Shown here: positions 25,074 to 34,282 of the stretch, in pieces
Layout of the letters: each line of letters opens with the position of its first letter
Position numbering within the stretch: position 1 is the stretch's first letter
Assembly (NCBI GenBank): GCA_947455995.1
Contig: CANGQA010000019.1
Span: forward strand, 1-37,736
Direction: 5' to 3'
DNA length: 37,736 bases
Source: Hyphomicrobiales bacterium
GTDB taxonomy: Bacteria; Pseudomonadota; Alphaproteobacteria; Rhizobiales; Beijerinckiaceae
Made by a program: the position numbers and the translations under genes
Notes under the pieces: generated by a model
The model's input: the letters and a program-made list of their open reading frames with translations, nothing else
Databases searched by the model: none
What the model was told of the DNA's origin: nothing

Positions 25074-25728
25074 AGACATGCAACCGTCCATCACCAAGCA
25101 CCAGACGGCGCGCATCATCAAACTGGTTCATAAGGCCAATATCATGGGTGGCAATCACCACAGCCGTACCCATGCGGTTCATTTCGACAAACAACCGCAA
25201 CAGGCGTTGTGCCATCGAGGGATCGACATTGCCGGTTGGCTCGTCGGCCAGCAGCAGGTCTGGCTTGGCAATCAGGGCACGGGCAATAGCGGCGCGTTGC
25301 TTTTCTCCACCCGACAGAATCGGCGGAATTGCATCAATCTTATCCCCTAAGCCGACCCAGCGCAGCAATTCGATCACTTCCGAGCGATAGCGTGCTTCGT
25401 CCTGTCCCTGCACGCGAAGCGGGAGAGCAACATTTTCAAAGGTGGTGAGATGGTCGAGCAGGCGAAAATCCTGGAACACCACGCCCATTCGGCGGCGTAC
25501 GGCAGTCAGAGCATCGGGCGCAATTTGCGAGACATCGGAACCGAACAGGCTGATCAATCCGCGGGTGGGTTTGAGGGACATCAGGATCAGCCGCAGCAGT
25601 GTTGTTTTGCCTGCACCCGAAGGGCCGGTCAGAAACTGGAAGGACTGCGGTGCAATGGTGAAACTGAGATCCTTCAGGATTTCAGGTCCCATTCCATAGC
25701 GCAAGCCGACATTCTCGAAACGAACCAC
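25066..25728 (-). CDS. ftsE: Cell division ATP-binding protein FtsE
   Basis: FtsE (220 residues) is the ATPase of the FtsEX complex. Walker A is GPSGAGKTT (35-43), the Q-loop Gln86 is in FQDFRLL, the signature is LSGGE (138-142) and Walker B LLLADEP (158-164), then the H-loop ATHD. I chose GTG 25728 because AAGGA lies six bases upstream. A TTG at 25734 has no room for a ribosome-binding site. The next upstream gene is divergent hpt. Confidence 0.95.
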   Translation of the reverse strand: MVRFENVGLRYGMGPEILKDLSFTIAPQSFQFLTGPSGAGKTTLLRLILMSLKPTRGLISLFGSDVSQIAPDALTAVRRRMGVVFQDFRLLDHLTTFENVALPLRVQGQDEARYRSEVIELLRWVGLGDKIDAIPPILSGGEKQRAAIARALIAKPDLLLADEPTGNVDPSMAQRLLRLFVEMNRMGTAVVIATHDIGLMNQFDDARRLVLGDGRLHVYD

Positions 25729-25961
25729 GACCAATCCTTGTCAGAGTGATTTGCAGGGCAATGGAGCTGTCTTTAGCATGTCTCGATGAAATTGAGGAGA
25801 AAGTCTTGCAGTTATGATGGGCCAACCTTTTGTGTCATGCAATCATTGCAAAAATGAGGCGTATTAACCAGATGTGACTATGGCGCTTGCATCTGTGTGC
25901 TGGCACAGGCAACGTGGGCTATTGATATTCCAGGATGGATTTGGGGCGTGATAGGGTGGTT

Positions 25962-26510
25962 ATGGGACATAGACAGATCGAACATCGGCGTGTGAAAATT
26001 CTTTTCGATGAAAAGCAGATTGCCAAGCGCAACACTGAATTGGCCAAAGCCATAGCCGACACCCAGCCCAAGGATCTGTTGGTCGTTGCTATTCTCAAGG
26101 GTAGTTTCATGTTTGCTGCCGATTTGATGCGCGAATTGCATCGGGCCGGTCTGGCGCCGCAAATGGAATTCATGCATCTGTCGAGCTATCGCGCCGGTAT
26201 GACCTCCAGCGGACAGGTGACTATTTTGCGTGATGTCGAGAGCGATGTGCGCGATCGCGATGTGCTGTTGGTTGATGATATTCTGGAATCAGGCCGGACG
26301 ATTGCCTTTGCAACCGATTTGCTGGCCGCTCGCGGGGCGCGGGTTCAAACGTGCTGCCTGCTGGAAAAACCTGGCAAACGGGCTGTGCAGGTCAAGGCGG
26401 ATTTTATCGGTTTTACGTGCCCGGATCAGTTTGTGGTCGGTTATGGTATGGATGTTGCCCATAGTTTCCGAGAATTGCCGTTTATCGGGCTGGTGGAAAC
26501 CGTTTCCTGA
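25962..26510 (+). CDS. hpt: Hypoxanthine phosphoribosyltransferase
   Basis: A 182-residue type I phosphoribosyltransferase that salvages hypoxanthine or guanine with PRPP. The PRPP-binding loop VLLVDDILESGRT is at 101-113, and ILKGSFMFAADLMREL and the C-terminal QFVVGYGMDVAHSFRELPFIG also match the HPRT family. ATG 25962 has AGGG six bases upstream; ATG 25935 would add nine residues. It is divergent from ftsE across about 230 bases and faces the TspO gene. Confidence 0.94.
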   Translation: MGHRQIEHRRVKILFDEKQIAKRNTELAKAIADTQPKDLLVVAILKGSFMFAADLMRELHRAGLAPQMEFMHLSSYRAGMTSSGQVTILRDVESDVRDRDVLLVDDILESGRTIAFATDLLAARGARVQTCCLLEKPGKRAVQVKADFIGFTCPDQFVVGYGMDVAHSFRELPFIGLVETVS

Positions 26511-26517
26511 CCTCGGG

Positions 26518-27024
26518 TCAGTTTAGCCCGACAATGGCGGCATTCAGGGCGGTCGCATAGCCGACCCAGACAGCATAAGGCGCCAGAAGCCAAGCCGAGA
26601 TCCGGTCTATCGGTCTGAAAGTGATGATGGTTGCAACAATCATCAATTCGAGCGCAATCACTACGATCAGGCCGAGTAAAGGATTGTGCATGCCGAAAAA
26701 GGCAACCGACCAGAAGGCGTTCAGCGCCATTTGCGTGATGAATAGGCCGGTCACCCGCCACCCGGCGGTTGTCCAGCGGGCACGCCGCAACAGCACCCGC
26801 CAGAAAGCTAGCGTCATCATCGCATAAAGCAGCGACCAGACCGGACCAAATACCCAGTTGGGCGGGGTAAATCCGGGCTTATCGAGCCCCGCATACCAGA
26901 CCGGAATATTGGGTATCGTTGCCAGATTGCCAATCAATCCGGCACTTGCCACTACCGCCACGGCAAACATCAGCAACAAAACAGGACGTGTCGTCGGTTT
27001 TGATACTTCTGTCGGGTCTGTCAT
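26518..27024 (-). CDS. TspO/MBR-family tryptophan-rich membrane protein
   Basis: A 168-residue five-helix membrane protein of the TspO (peripheral benzodiazepine receptor) family. Family marks are WYAGLDKPGFTPPNWVFGPVWSLLY, then ALNAFWSVAFFGMHNPLLG, and the C-terminal YAVWVGYATALNAAI. TspO proteins bind porphyrins and steroids and in alphaproteobacteria have been linked to tetrapyrrole and stress responses. The start overlaps the stop of the upstream amidotransferase gene by four bases. It ends eight bases from hpt. Confidence 0.93.
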   Translation of the reverse strand: MTDPTEVSKPTTRPVLLLMFAVAVVASAGLIGNLATIPNIPVWYAGLDKPGFTPPNWVFGPVWSLLYAMMTLAFWRVLLRRARWTTAGWRVTGLFITQMALNAFWSVAFFGMHNPLLGLIVVIALELMIVATIITFRPIDRISAWLLAPYAVWVGYATALNAAIVGLN

Positions 27025-27749
27025 GTGTCTTGGGCCTGTGTCTTGTGCCCCAGCCAGTGGCCAAGGAACCCATCAATCCATTGGTGGACCGCATGATCAT
27101 GCTCGAACCAGCCATCGAGATGTTCCTGACGGGTACGCGCGCCCGGCATCGCCATGCGCTCATAGGCCCGTGTCGTCCATCGGCACATCATCGCATAAGT
27201 CACTTCAGGATGAAATTGTAGACCGAAGGCGTGATCACCATACACAAAGGCCTGTTCGCAAAAAATATCGCCGCGCGCCAGACTGTATGCCGTTTGGGGC
27301 ACATCAAAGCCATCGCGGTGCCATTGATAGACATTTTTTGGCCAATTCAGTCCTGTTTCTTTGCTGAATGTGCAACCAGCATCGGTGGGATAAAGGGGGT
27401 AATAGCCGATTTCGGCCTTGCCTTCCTGATGCGTATAGACCTTTCCGCCCAGTTCGTTGGCCAGCATTTGCGCACCCAGACACAGGCCCAGAAACGGCTT
27501 GTCGGCTTTCAGCACTTTGCCAATCCATGCGGTTTCATCGCGCAGCCAGTCATGATCGTCATTGGCCCCCATCGGGCCACCAAAAATCACGGCTCCTGCA
27601 TGCTCATCGAGCGTATCGGGCAAGGTATCTCCCAATGGCGGGCGACGGATATCTAGCCTATAGCCGCGCTCGACCAGTAAACGCCCAACCCGCCCGGCGG
27701 TCGAATGGGCCTGATGCAGAACAATGACAATTGAACCGTTATGAGACAC
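27021..27749 (-). CDS. Class I glutamine amidotransferase domain protein
   Basis: A 242-residue stand-alone class I glutamine amidotransferase, GMP-synthase-like. The nucleophile is Cys90 in GLCLGAQ and the catalytic dyad His180/Glu182 is in LQFHPEVTY; IFGGPMGANDD precedes. The triad is intact. Members often act as GMP synthase homologues or as gamma-glutamyl amine hydrolases (PuuD-like); the substrate is unknown. The stop overlaps the TspO start. Confidence 0.9.
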   Translation of the reverse strand: MSHNGSIVIVLHQAHSTAGRVGRLLVERGYRLDIRRPPLGDTLPDTLDEHAGAVIFGGPMGANDDHDWLRDETAWIGKVLKADKPFLGLCLGAQMLANELGGKVYTHQEGKAEIGYYPLYPTDAGCTFSKETGLNWPKNVYQWHRDGFDVPQTAYSLARGDIFCEQAFVYGDHAFGLQFHPEVTYAMMCRWTTRAYERMAMPGARTRQEHLDGWFEHDHAVHQWIDGFLGHWLGHKTQAQDT

Positions 27750-27884
27750 AGCAGTTACAGACCCGAAAGAGATTCAACCCGAAATGGGAACAGGCACAAA
27801 GCTGCCATGAATCGTCACGCGGGTCGAGCATTTTACAAAAATTTTACGCCTTATCATCAGGCAACCCTGCAGCAACTGTAGAAG

Positions 27885-27952
27885 GCGGCCCATAAAAAAA
27901 CGCGGCCCATAAAAAACGCGGCCCATAAAAAACGCGGCCCTGGGGCCGCGTT
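27885..27952 (-). terminator. acs terminator with iterated 3' arm and T-tract
   Basis: On the minus strand the acs stop is followed by a stem AACGCGGCC/GGCCGCGTT (27944-27952 and 27931-27939) with a four-base loop and a T run. Directly after it the unit of 16 bases, made of the 3' arm GGGCCGCG and a T-tract (TTTTTT, with AT), is repeated: on the plus strand copies start at 27885, 27902 and 27918, with the arm of a fourth at 27934. The first copy has one extra A. It looks like slippage of the terminator tail. Confidence 0.85.
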
Positions 27953-27974
27953 GGATCAATGTGGAGAGAAGCAG

Positions 27975-29918
27975 TCAGTGCCGCTTGTTCTGGCGGTGTT
28001 CGATCAGATCAGTAACCACACCAGGATCTGACAGGGTCGAAGTGTCGCCAAGACTACCGAATTCATCCTCGGCGATCTTGCGCAGGATACGGCGCATGAT
28101 CTTGCCCGAACGGGTTTTTGGCAGGCCGGGGGCGAACTGGATCAGGTCGGGCGAGGCAATCGGACCGATTTCCTTGCGAACCCAATTAATCAACTCCTTG
28201 CGGAGAGCGTCGCTTGGCTCCTCGCCGGTCATCAGCGTGACATAGGCATAGATACCCTGGCCTTTGATGTCATGAGGATATCCGACCACCGCAGCTTCGG
28301 ACACTTTCGGATGCGCGACAAGCGCGCTTTCGACTTCTGCGGTGCCCATGCGGTGTCCCGATACGTTGATCACATCATCAACGCGACCGGTGATCCAGTA
28401 ATAGCCATCTGCATCACGGCGGCAGCCGTCACCGGTGAAGTATTTGTTCGGATAGGTCGAGAAATACGTTTCCATGAAACGGGCATGATCGCCGTAGACG
28501 GTCCGCATCTGACCTGGCCATGAATGGGAAATGACCAGATTTCCTTCACATGCGCCTTGCATAACATGCCCTTCGGCGTCAACGATTTCAGGCTGCACGC
28601 CGAAGAATGGACGGGTCGCCGATCCTGGCTTCAATGCAGTGGCACCAGGCAGCGGAGTGATCAAAATACCGCCGGTTTCAGTCTGCCACCAGGTATCGAC
28701 AATCGGGCAGCGGCTATCACCAACCACTTTATAGTACCATTCCCACGCTTCCGGATTGATGGGCTCACCCACCGAACCGAGCAGGCGGAGCGAGGAACGC
28801 GAGGTCCTTTTCACAGGCTCTTCACCCGCACCCATCAGCGAACGGATCGCGGTGGGCGCAGTATAGAAGATCGAGACCTGATGTTTATCCACGACATCCC
28901 AAAACCGGCTGATCGACGGATAGGTGGGAATGCCTTCAAACATCAAGGTGGTGGCACCATTGGCCAGTGGACCATACACAATATAGCTGTGGCCGGTTAC
29001 CCAGCCCACATCGGCCGTGCACCAATAGACATCACCCTCGTGATAATCGAACACATATTGATGCGTCATCGACGCATAGACCAGATAACCGCCTGTGGTA
29101 TGGACCACGCCTTTGGGTTTGCCGGTCGAACCCGAAGTGTAAAGAAGGAACAAGGGATCTTCCGCATTCATCGGCTCGACAGGGCAATCGGCAGACACTT
29201 TGGCGATTTCATCGTGATACCAGACATCGCGACCCGCTTGCATGGCAACATCACCGCCGGTGCGCTTGACGACGATCATGGTTTTCAGACATGGAGCCTT
29301 GTCGGCGGCTTGATCGGCATTGATTTTCAAAGGCACCTTGCGGCCACCGCGCAAGCCTTCATCTGCAGTGATGATCACTGCTGAATCGGCATCTTCGATG
29401 CGCGAAGCCAGCGAATCGGGCGAGAAGCCACCAAACACGATTGAATGGATGGCGCCAACCCGTGCACAAGCCAGCATGGCATAGGCCGCTTCCGGAATCA
29501 TCGGCAGGTAGATGGTGACACGATCGCCTTTTTTAACGCCATGGGCTTTTAGGACATTGGCGAATTTGCACACTTCGGTATGCAGTTCCTGATAGGTGAT
29601 ATGCTTGGATTCGTTGGGATCGTCACCTTCCCAGATTATAGCAGTCTGGTTGGCGCGCTGGGCAAGATGGCGGTCGACGCAATTCAGCGCGACATTGGTT
29701 TGTCCATCTTCGAACCAGTTAATCGAGACCTTGCCGGGCGCATAGGACACGTTCTGGACTTTGGTGAAGGGCTTGATCCAGTCGATACGCTTGCCATGCT
29801 CTCCCCAGAAAGCATCGGGATTGCTGACCGATTGCTGATACATCGTTTTATAATGGGCATCGTCCACCCATGCGCGCTTCGACCACTCTGCCGAAACGGC
29901 ATAAATTTTCTCGGACAT
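27975..29918 (-). CDS. acs: Acetyl-CoA synthetase (AMP-forming)
   Basis: Acs (647 residues) converts acetate, ATP and CoA to acetyl-CoA, AMP and pyrophosphate. The adenylation P-loop [12 protein letters not shown] starts at residue 260; [20 protein letters not shown] and the hinge-side [21 protein letters not shown] are in place. The C-terminal TRSGKIMRR carries the acetylation-regulated lysine, here Lys606. The ATG has GGGAGA upstream. A seven-base hairpin (29940-29958) lies just before the ribosome-binding site. Acs lets the cell use low acetate. Confidence 0.96.
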   Translation of the reverse strand: MSEKIYAVSAEWSKRAWVDDAHYKTMYQQSVSNPDAFWGEHGKRIDWIKPFTKVQNVSYAPGKVSINWFEDGQTNVALNCVDRHLAQRANQTAIIWEGDDPNESKHITYQELHTEVCKFANVLKAHGVKKGDRVTIYLPMIPEAAYAMLACARVGAIHSIVFGGFSPDSLASRIEDADSAVIITADEGLRGGRKVPLKINADQAADKAPCLKTMIVVKRTGGDVAMQAGRDVWYHDEIAKVSADCPVEPMNAEDPLFLLYTSGSTGKPKGVVHTTGGYLVYASMTHQYVFDYHEGDVYWCTADVGWVTGHSYIVYGPLANGATTLMFEGIPTYPSISRFWDVVDKHQVSIFYTAPTAIRSLMGAGEEPVKRTSRSSLRLLGSVGEPINPEAWEWYYKVVGDSRCPIVDTWWQTETGGILITPLPGATALKPGSATRPFFGVQPEIVDAEGHVMQGACEGNLVISHSWPGQMRTVYGDHARFMETYFSTYPNKYFTGDGCRRDADGYYWITGRVDDVINVSGHRMGTAEVESALVAHPKVSEAAVVGYPHDIKGQGIYAYVTLMTGEEPSDALRKELINWVRKEIGPIASPDLIQFAPGLPKTRSGKIMRRILRKIAEDEFGSLGDTSTLSDPGVVTDLIEHRQNKRH

Positions 29919-30277
29919 GCGTTTTCTCCCGGATCAAAGGCTGTTTTTTTCAAACAGCTCACAAAAGTAATGAACAAAGGTGCCGTGCTGCCTCTGTTAG
30001 CGGGGGCTAAAACAGCAAGCAGCGCAACCTGACCCTTTACTCGTCTGCCTATTGTGACAAGGTGCGGCCCTTGCGGCAAGGGCGCAAAGGCTCGCACTTT
30101 GGTCGGTAAGGCTTTATGCTGATATGATTGACCCTGGGAAGCATACAGATTTCGAGCGAATCAAGACGGCAACAAATTAATGAATGAAAACAATCAGATA
30201 TTTGGTCACTTTCTGGCTTGAACCCCATGATCAGGCCAACAGACCCGAAATCGACAACCTGGATTTGGAACAATTGC
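29919..30277. other. Divergent acs-yciB intergenic region with two hairpins
   Basis: About 359 bases, with no gene recognised. A hairpin GCTGTTT/AAACAGC (29940-29946, 29952-29958) lies in the acs leader. A second stem GCCCTTG/CAAGGGC (30067-30073, 30077-30083) with loop CGG sits near the middle and may be an operator or a structure in either leader. Neither has a terminator T run. Confidence 0.4.
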
Positions 30278-30958
30278 GTGACACAGCCGACCGAAAATTC
30301 TGCAAAAATAACTGACCCGACTCCCGCCGCGCCGCGTTCCAACAAGGCTTTGATCAAAACCGTGCTGGAATTGGGACCGCTGGTCTTGTTTTTTGCAGCC
30401 AATGCGCGCCCCGAATGGTTCAAGCCCCTGCTGCACTGGGATTGGCTGGCAGGCATTGACGAGCTCGTCCAGACTCCGCTTTTTATGGCTACGGCGGTTT
30501 TTATGGTGTCGATGCTGGTGTCATTGGTGTTGTCATGGGTCTTGCTGCGCCACATCGCCGTGATGCCGCTGGTTTCGGGGGTGATCGTGCTGATTTTTGG
30601 GGGTTTGACGCTGTATTTGCGCGATGAGACCTTTATCAAATTGAAGCCGACCATCGTCAATGTCTTGTTCGGCAGTGTCTTGCTGGGTGGCTTGTTGTTC
30701 GGGCGCTCATTCTTGCGCATCACACTCGAAAGCGTGCTCTCCCTCGACGAAGAGGGCTGGCGCAAGCTGACCTTCCGCTGGGGAGTGTTTTTCTTTGTGC
30801 TGGCGGGCTTGAACGAACTGGTCTGGCGCACGCAAACCACCGATACCTGGATCAATTTCAAGGTGTTCTGCATCATGCCGCTGACCATGGCATTTGCATT
30901 GTTACAAACGCCTTTGCTCAACCGCCATCAATTACCGCAAGAGGGCGACTCACAGTGA
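30278..30958 (+). CDS. yciB: Septation protein A / YciB inner-membrane protein
   Basis: From GTG 30278 the product has 226 residues and five or so membrane segments. Family marks: ALIKTVLELGPLVLFF at the start of the domain, LRDETFIKLKPTIVN and LLFGRSFLRITLESVLSL, then WGVFFFVLAGLNELVWR and FKVFCIMPLTMAF. YciB is an inner-membrane protein whose loss affects septation and envelope in some species. GTG has GGA upstream; ATG 30230 is an alternative. Its last nine bases overlap the convergent ccmG. Confidence 0.93.
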   Translation: MTQPTENSAKITDPTPAAPRSNKALIKTVLELGPLVLFFAANARPEWFKPLLHWDWLAGIDELVQTPLFMATAVFMVSMLVSLVLSWVLLRHIAVMPLVSGVIVLIFGGLTLYLRDETFIKLKPTIVNVLFGSVLLGGLLFGRSFLRITLESVLSLDEEGWRKLTFRWGVFFFVLAGLNELVWRTQTTDTWINFKVFCIMPLTMAFALLQTPLLNRHQLPQEGDSQ

Positions 30959-31555
30959 TGGTTTGGGGGCTTTGCTCAATACATCGTTAATAGGACCATT
31001 GAGCGCTTCAACAGTGAGCGGGCCGACATGTTTATAGATTACCCGCCCGTCCGGACCGATAAAAAAGGTTTCGGGCACGCCATAGACCCCGAAATCAATA
31101 CCAGTGCGGCCTGATACATCCGCGCCCACCGCGGTATAGGGATTGCCCAAAGCACCCAGAAAGCGGCGGGCATTGTCGGGCTTGTCCTTGTAATTGATCC
31201 CCCACAACCGCACGCGGGGATCTTTCGCCATCATCAACAGGACCGGATGTTCATCGCGGCAGGGCCCGCACCATGAAGCGAAGATATTGATAGCGGTAAT
31301 GGCCGCTTTGGGATCGGCAGTTCTGGCATCCTGATCGGAAAAGCCCGGGATGGTCACACCATCGCGCAGCAGCCCTTCAAGCGGGGGCAAGGCAAAGGCC
31401 GGAATAGGCCGTCCAAGCAGGGCAGAAGGCAAGCGCGCCGGATCGCCATTGCCATCAAGCCGGATATAGAACATGACGGCCAGCGCCATGAAGCACAGCA
31501 CCGGTAAAAACATCCAGATCCGGTTGCGCGTGACGGGGGGTGCTTCGTCTTCCAT
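30950..31555 (-). CDS. ccmG: Thiol:disulfide interchange protein CcmG/DsbE
   Basis: A 201-residue membrane-anchored periplasmic thioredoxin. A membrane anchor spans about 12-31, and the redox motif is WCGPC (95-99). The cis-proline loop is VYGVPETFFIGPDGR, typical of CcmG. It reduces the haem-binding cysteines of apocytochrome c in the system I maturation pathway. Its ATG overlaps the ccmD stop by one base. The 3' end overlaps yciB by nine bases on the other strand. Confidence 0.94.
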   Translation of the reverse strand: MEDEAPPVTRNRIWMFLPVLCFMALAVMFYIRLDGNGDPARLPSALLGRPIPAFALPPLEGLLRDGVTIPGFSDQDARTADPKAAITAINIFASWCGPCRDEHPVLLMMAKDPRVRLWGINYKDKPDNARRFLGALGNPYTAVGADVSGRTGIDFGVYGVPETFFIGPDGRVIYKHVGPLTVEALNGPINDVLSKAPKPSL

Positions 31556-31728
31556 CAGTGCACCTCGGTTTTGACCGACGATCTGCGGCGGAGACCCTGA
31601 GCTTCAAGCTTCTCAAGGGCCTTGCGCTGGGTGCGGTCATCGATGATTGCCAGCACCAGCAAACCGGCAACAATCACTCCGGCCAGCAGATAGGCCGCGA
31701 GAATATAACCTGCATGCGGACTATCCAT
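31555..31728 (-). CDS. ccmD: Haem exporter protein CcmD
   Basis: A short gene of 57 codons. The protein starts MDSPHAGYILAAYLLAGVIV with one membrane segment (about 8-29), followed by a basic cytoplasmic tail RTQRKALEKLEAQGLRRR. Length, topology and position between ccmC and ccmG are those of CcmD, which stabilises the CcmABC-CcmE haem-handover complex. It starts six bases after the ccmC stop, and its stop TGA shares one base with the ccmG ATG (TGATG). Confidence 0.9.
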   Translation of the reverse strand: MDSPHAGYILAAYLLAGVIVAGLLVLAIIDDRTQRKALEKLEAQGLRRRSSVKTEVH

Positions 31729-31734
31729 TATGGC

Positions 31735-32481
31735 TCATTCCTCTGATTGTGCGGGCAATCCGTCCTGCCGGGCCAATTGCTGTGAGAGGTTGCGCACCCG
31801 ACGGCGCATGATTTCGGTGCGCATTCCGGCCAGATGCAAGGCCAGCATCAGTGCGGTCGCACCAGATGCCATCACGAATAACGGGGTCAGCATGCTCTGG
31901 TCGATGCTTGGTCCACCCATGCGAAACACGCTGGCAGGCTGATGCAGGGTGTTCCACCAATCAACCGAAAATTTGACGATCGGAACATTGATAAAGCCGA
32001 ATAGCGTCAATATCGCCACCGGTCGGGCAGCACGTGCCGGATCATCAAAGGCCGTCCACAAAGCCATAATGCCGCAATAGACCAGAAACAGGACCAGCAC
32101 CGAGGTTAACCGGGCATCCCATACCCACCATGTACCCCACATCGGTTTTCCCCAGAGAGCACCGGTGACAAGGCATAAAAAGGTAAAGGCCGCCCCGATC
32201 GGCGCCAGCGCTTTGGCCGAGACATCGGCCAAAGGATGTTTCCACACCAGAGATCCGATCGACGACAGAGCCATCAGGGAATAGCACGACAGAGCCAGCC
32301 AGGCGGCCGGGACATGGATATACATGATCCGAACGGTTGCGCCCTGTTGGTAATCCTCGGGCGATACGGCAAAAACCATATAGAGGCCCCACCCCAGCAA
32401 AAGAGCACTCGTCAACGCAGCCAGCGGCATCAGCCAGCGGACCAGTTTGAGGAAAAGCGTGGGATTGGCAAAGCGCAACAT
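31735..32481 (-). CDS. ccmC: Haem exporter permease CcmC
   Basis: A 248-residue membrane protein with six membrane segments. The tryptophan-rich haem site is WGTWWVWDARLTS (115-127), with periplasmic-facing His56 (IHVPAAW) and His180 (WWNTLHQPAS). CcmC loads haem onto CcmE in cytochrome c maturation system I. It begins 53 bases after the purH stop. ccmA and ccmB, which usually stand before it, are not in this window. Confidence 0.95.
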   Translation of the reverse strand: MLRFANPTLFLKLVRWLMPLAALTSALLLGWGLYMVFAVSPEDYQQGATVRIMYIHVPAAWLALSCYSLMALSSIGSLVWKHPLADVSAKALAPIGAAFTFLCLVTGALWGKPMWGTWWVWDARLTSVLVLFLVYCGIMALWTAFDDPARAARPVAILTLFGFINVPIVKFSVDWWNTLHQPASVFRMGGPSIDQSMLTPLFVMASGATALMLALHLAGMRTEIMRRRVRNLSQQLARQDGLPAQSEE

Positions 32482-32534
32482 GAAAGTTATTCTAAACCCG
32501 CAAACCTATTGCTGCAATGATCTGGCGCAAAGTG

Positions 32535-34127
32535 TCAGTGGCGGAAATGCCGGAAGCCGGTCATCACCATTGCCAGTCCGGCGTCATCAGCCGCTTTGAT
32601 CACTTCATCATCGCGCATCGAGCCGCCCGGCTGGATCACCGCAGTCGCACCCGCCTCGGCGGCAGCCAGCAGGCCATCGGCAAAGGGGAAAAACGCATCG
32701 GAGGCTACAACCGAACCTTTGGCAAGCGACTCGGTCAAACCGGCATTGCGGGCCGCTTCACCGGCTTTCCATGCGGCAATACGCGATGAATCGACACGGC
32801 TCATCTGTCCCGCACCAATGCCGACGGTCGCTCCGTCCTTGGCATAGACAATCGCATTGGATTTCACATGCTTGGCAACACGGAAGGCAAAGCGAAGATC
32901 GGCCAGTTCGCGCTCGCTCGGCGCGCGTTTGGTGACCACCCGCAAGGTCATGTCATCGACAACCGCATTGTCGCGGGCCTGGGCAAGAAAACCGCCAGCC
33001 ACGCTGCGCAGAACCAGACCCTTGGCCCGTGGATCAGGCAGACCGTTGGTCAACAACAGCCGTAAATTCTTTTTGGCGGCAATCAGGGCAATAGCCTCGT
33101 CATCGGCCTCGGGGGCGATGATCACTTCGGTGAAAATTTCGACAATGGCCCTTGCCGCTTCGGCATCCAGACGTCCATTGAGGGCGACAATGCCGCCAAA
33201 GGCCGAGACCGGATCGCAAGCCAGCGCTTTTTGATAAGCCTCATGCAAGGACGAGCCTGTGGCTACGCCGCAGGGATTGGCGTGCTTGACGATGACCACC
33301 GCTGGCCCCTGAGCAGGGTTGAATTCAGCCACGGCTTCAAATGCGGCATCGGTATCGTTGATGTTGTTGTAGGAGAGTTGCTTGCCCTGGACTTGTCTGG
33401 CGGTGGCCACACCGGCGCGCTGCTCGGGAGTATGATAGAAGGCGGCGGATTGATGCGGATTTTCGCCATAGCGCATCACTTCCGACAGATGTCCGCCCAA
33501 AGCGCGGTAATCGGGTGTGTCCTGATCCAGCGCATTGGCAAACCAGTTGGAAATAGCGGCATCATAAGCGGCAGTGCGGGCATAGGCCTTGGCGGCAAGG
33601 GTACGCCGCAAGGGCAGGCTGGTCGAGCCGTCATGCGCCGACAATTCGGCCAAAATCATGTCGTAATCGGCCGCTTCCACAACAACGGCGACATCGGGAT
33701 GGTTTTTGGCCGCGGCTCTGATCATCGCAGGACCGCCGATATCGATGTTCTCGATGCAGTCATCATAGGGCTTGCCGGCTTTGACCGTCTCTTCAAACGG
33801 ATAAAGATTGACCACCAGAAGGTCGATCGCAGCAATGCCGTGGGCCAGCATCGAGGCTTGATGCACGGGGTTGGAGCGAATAGCCAAAAGACCGCCATGG
33901 ATTTTCGGATGCAGGGTTTTCACCCGTCCGTCCATCATTTCGGGAAAGCCGGTGACATCCGATACATCCAGGACCGGCAATCCGGCTTCCTTGATCGTCT
34001 GGCAGGTGCCGCCGGTCGAGATCAGCTCGATACCATGATTGTGCAGGGCCTGGGCAAAGGGAATGAGATTGGTTTTGTCGGAAACCGACAACATGGCGCG
34101 AGTGACGCGGCGAAGATCAAGAGGCAT
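32535..34127 (-). CDS. purH: Bifunctional AICAR formyltransferase/IMP cyclohydrolase
   Basis: PurH (530 residues) performs the last two steps of inosine monophosphate synthesis. The N-terminal cyclohydrolase domain shows [16 protein letters not shown], then [14 protein letters not shown] and [21 protein letters not shown]. The C-terminal transformylase has IVKHANPCG with the catalytic Lys-His pair, and SFGG-like [16 protein letters not shown] 34127 ([18 protein letters not shown]) has AGGAA nine bases upstream; the upstream frame to 34166 is not similar. It lies between the heparinase and ccm genes. Confidence 0.96.
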   Translation of the reverse strand: MPLDLRRVTRAMLSVSDKTNLIPFAQALHNHGIELISTGGTCQTIKEAGLPVLDVSDVTGFPEMMDGRVKTLHPKIHGGLLAIRSNPVHQASMLAHGIAAIDLLVVNLYPFEETVKAGKPYDDCIENIDIGGPAMIRAAAKNHPDVAVVVEAADYDMILAELSAHDGSTSLPLRRTLAAKAYARTAAYDAAISNWFANALDQDTPDYRALGGHLSEVMRYGENPHQSAAFYHTPEQRAGVATARQVQGKQLSYNNINDTDAAFEAVAEFNPAQGPAVVIVKHANPCGVATGSSLHEAYQKALACDPVSAFGGIVALNGRLDAEAARAIVEIFTEVIIAPEADDEAIALIAAKKNLRLLLTNGLPDPRAKGLVLRSVAGGFLAQARDNAVVDDMTLRVVTKRAPSERELADLRFAFRVAKHVKSNAIVYAKDGATVGIGAGQMSRVDSSRIAAWKAGEAARNAGLTESLAKGSVVASDAFFPFADGLLAAAEAGATAVIQPGGSMRDDEVIKAADDAGLAMVMTGFRHFRH

Positions 34128-34282
34128 GGGGCTTATTCCTGCAAACAGGCGAATGTCGAATTCCAAAGGGGCATAGCACGACCTGCCTTGGGGTCAAAGG
34201 GCGCAAGACCCCGCTTTGCTGTATGGCTGCCGCTTGTCTGGGGAAGGGCAGGCTTTGAAGGACCAAGATGTCGGGCCAGTCA

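Noticed and set aside
30049-30921. A 290-codon minus frame over yciB
   Set aside because: Ser/Lys/Asn-rich low-information sequence opposite a conserved membrane protein; treated as a shadow.
34190-34212. Stem GGGGTC/GACCCC between the heparinase and purH genes as a terminator
   Set aside because: The loop is long and no T run follows on the minus strand, so termination is not supported.
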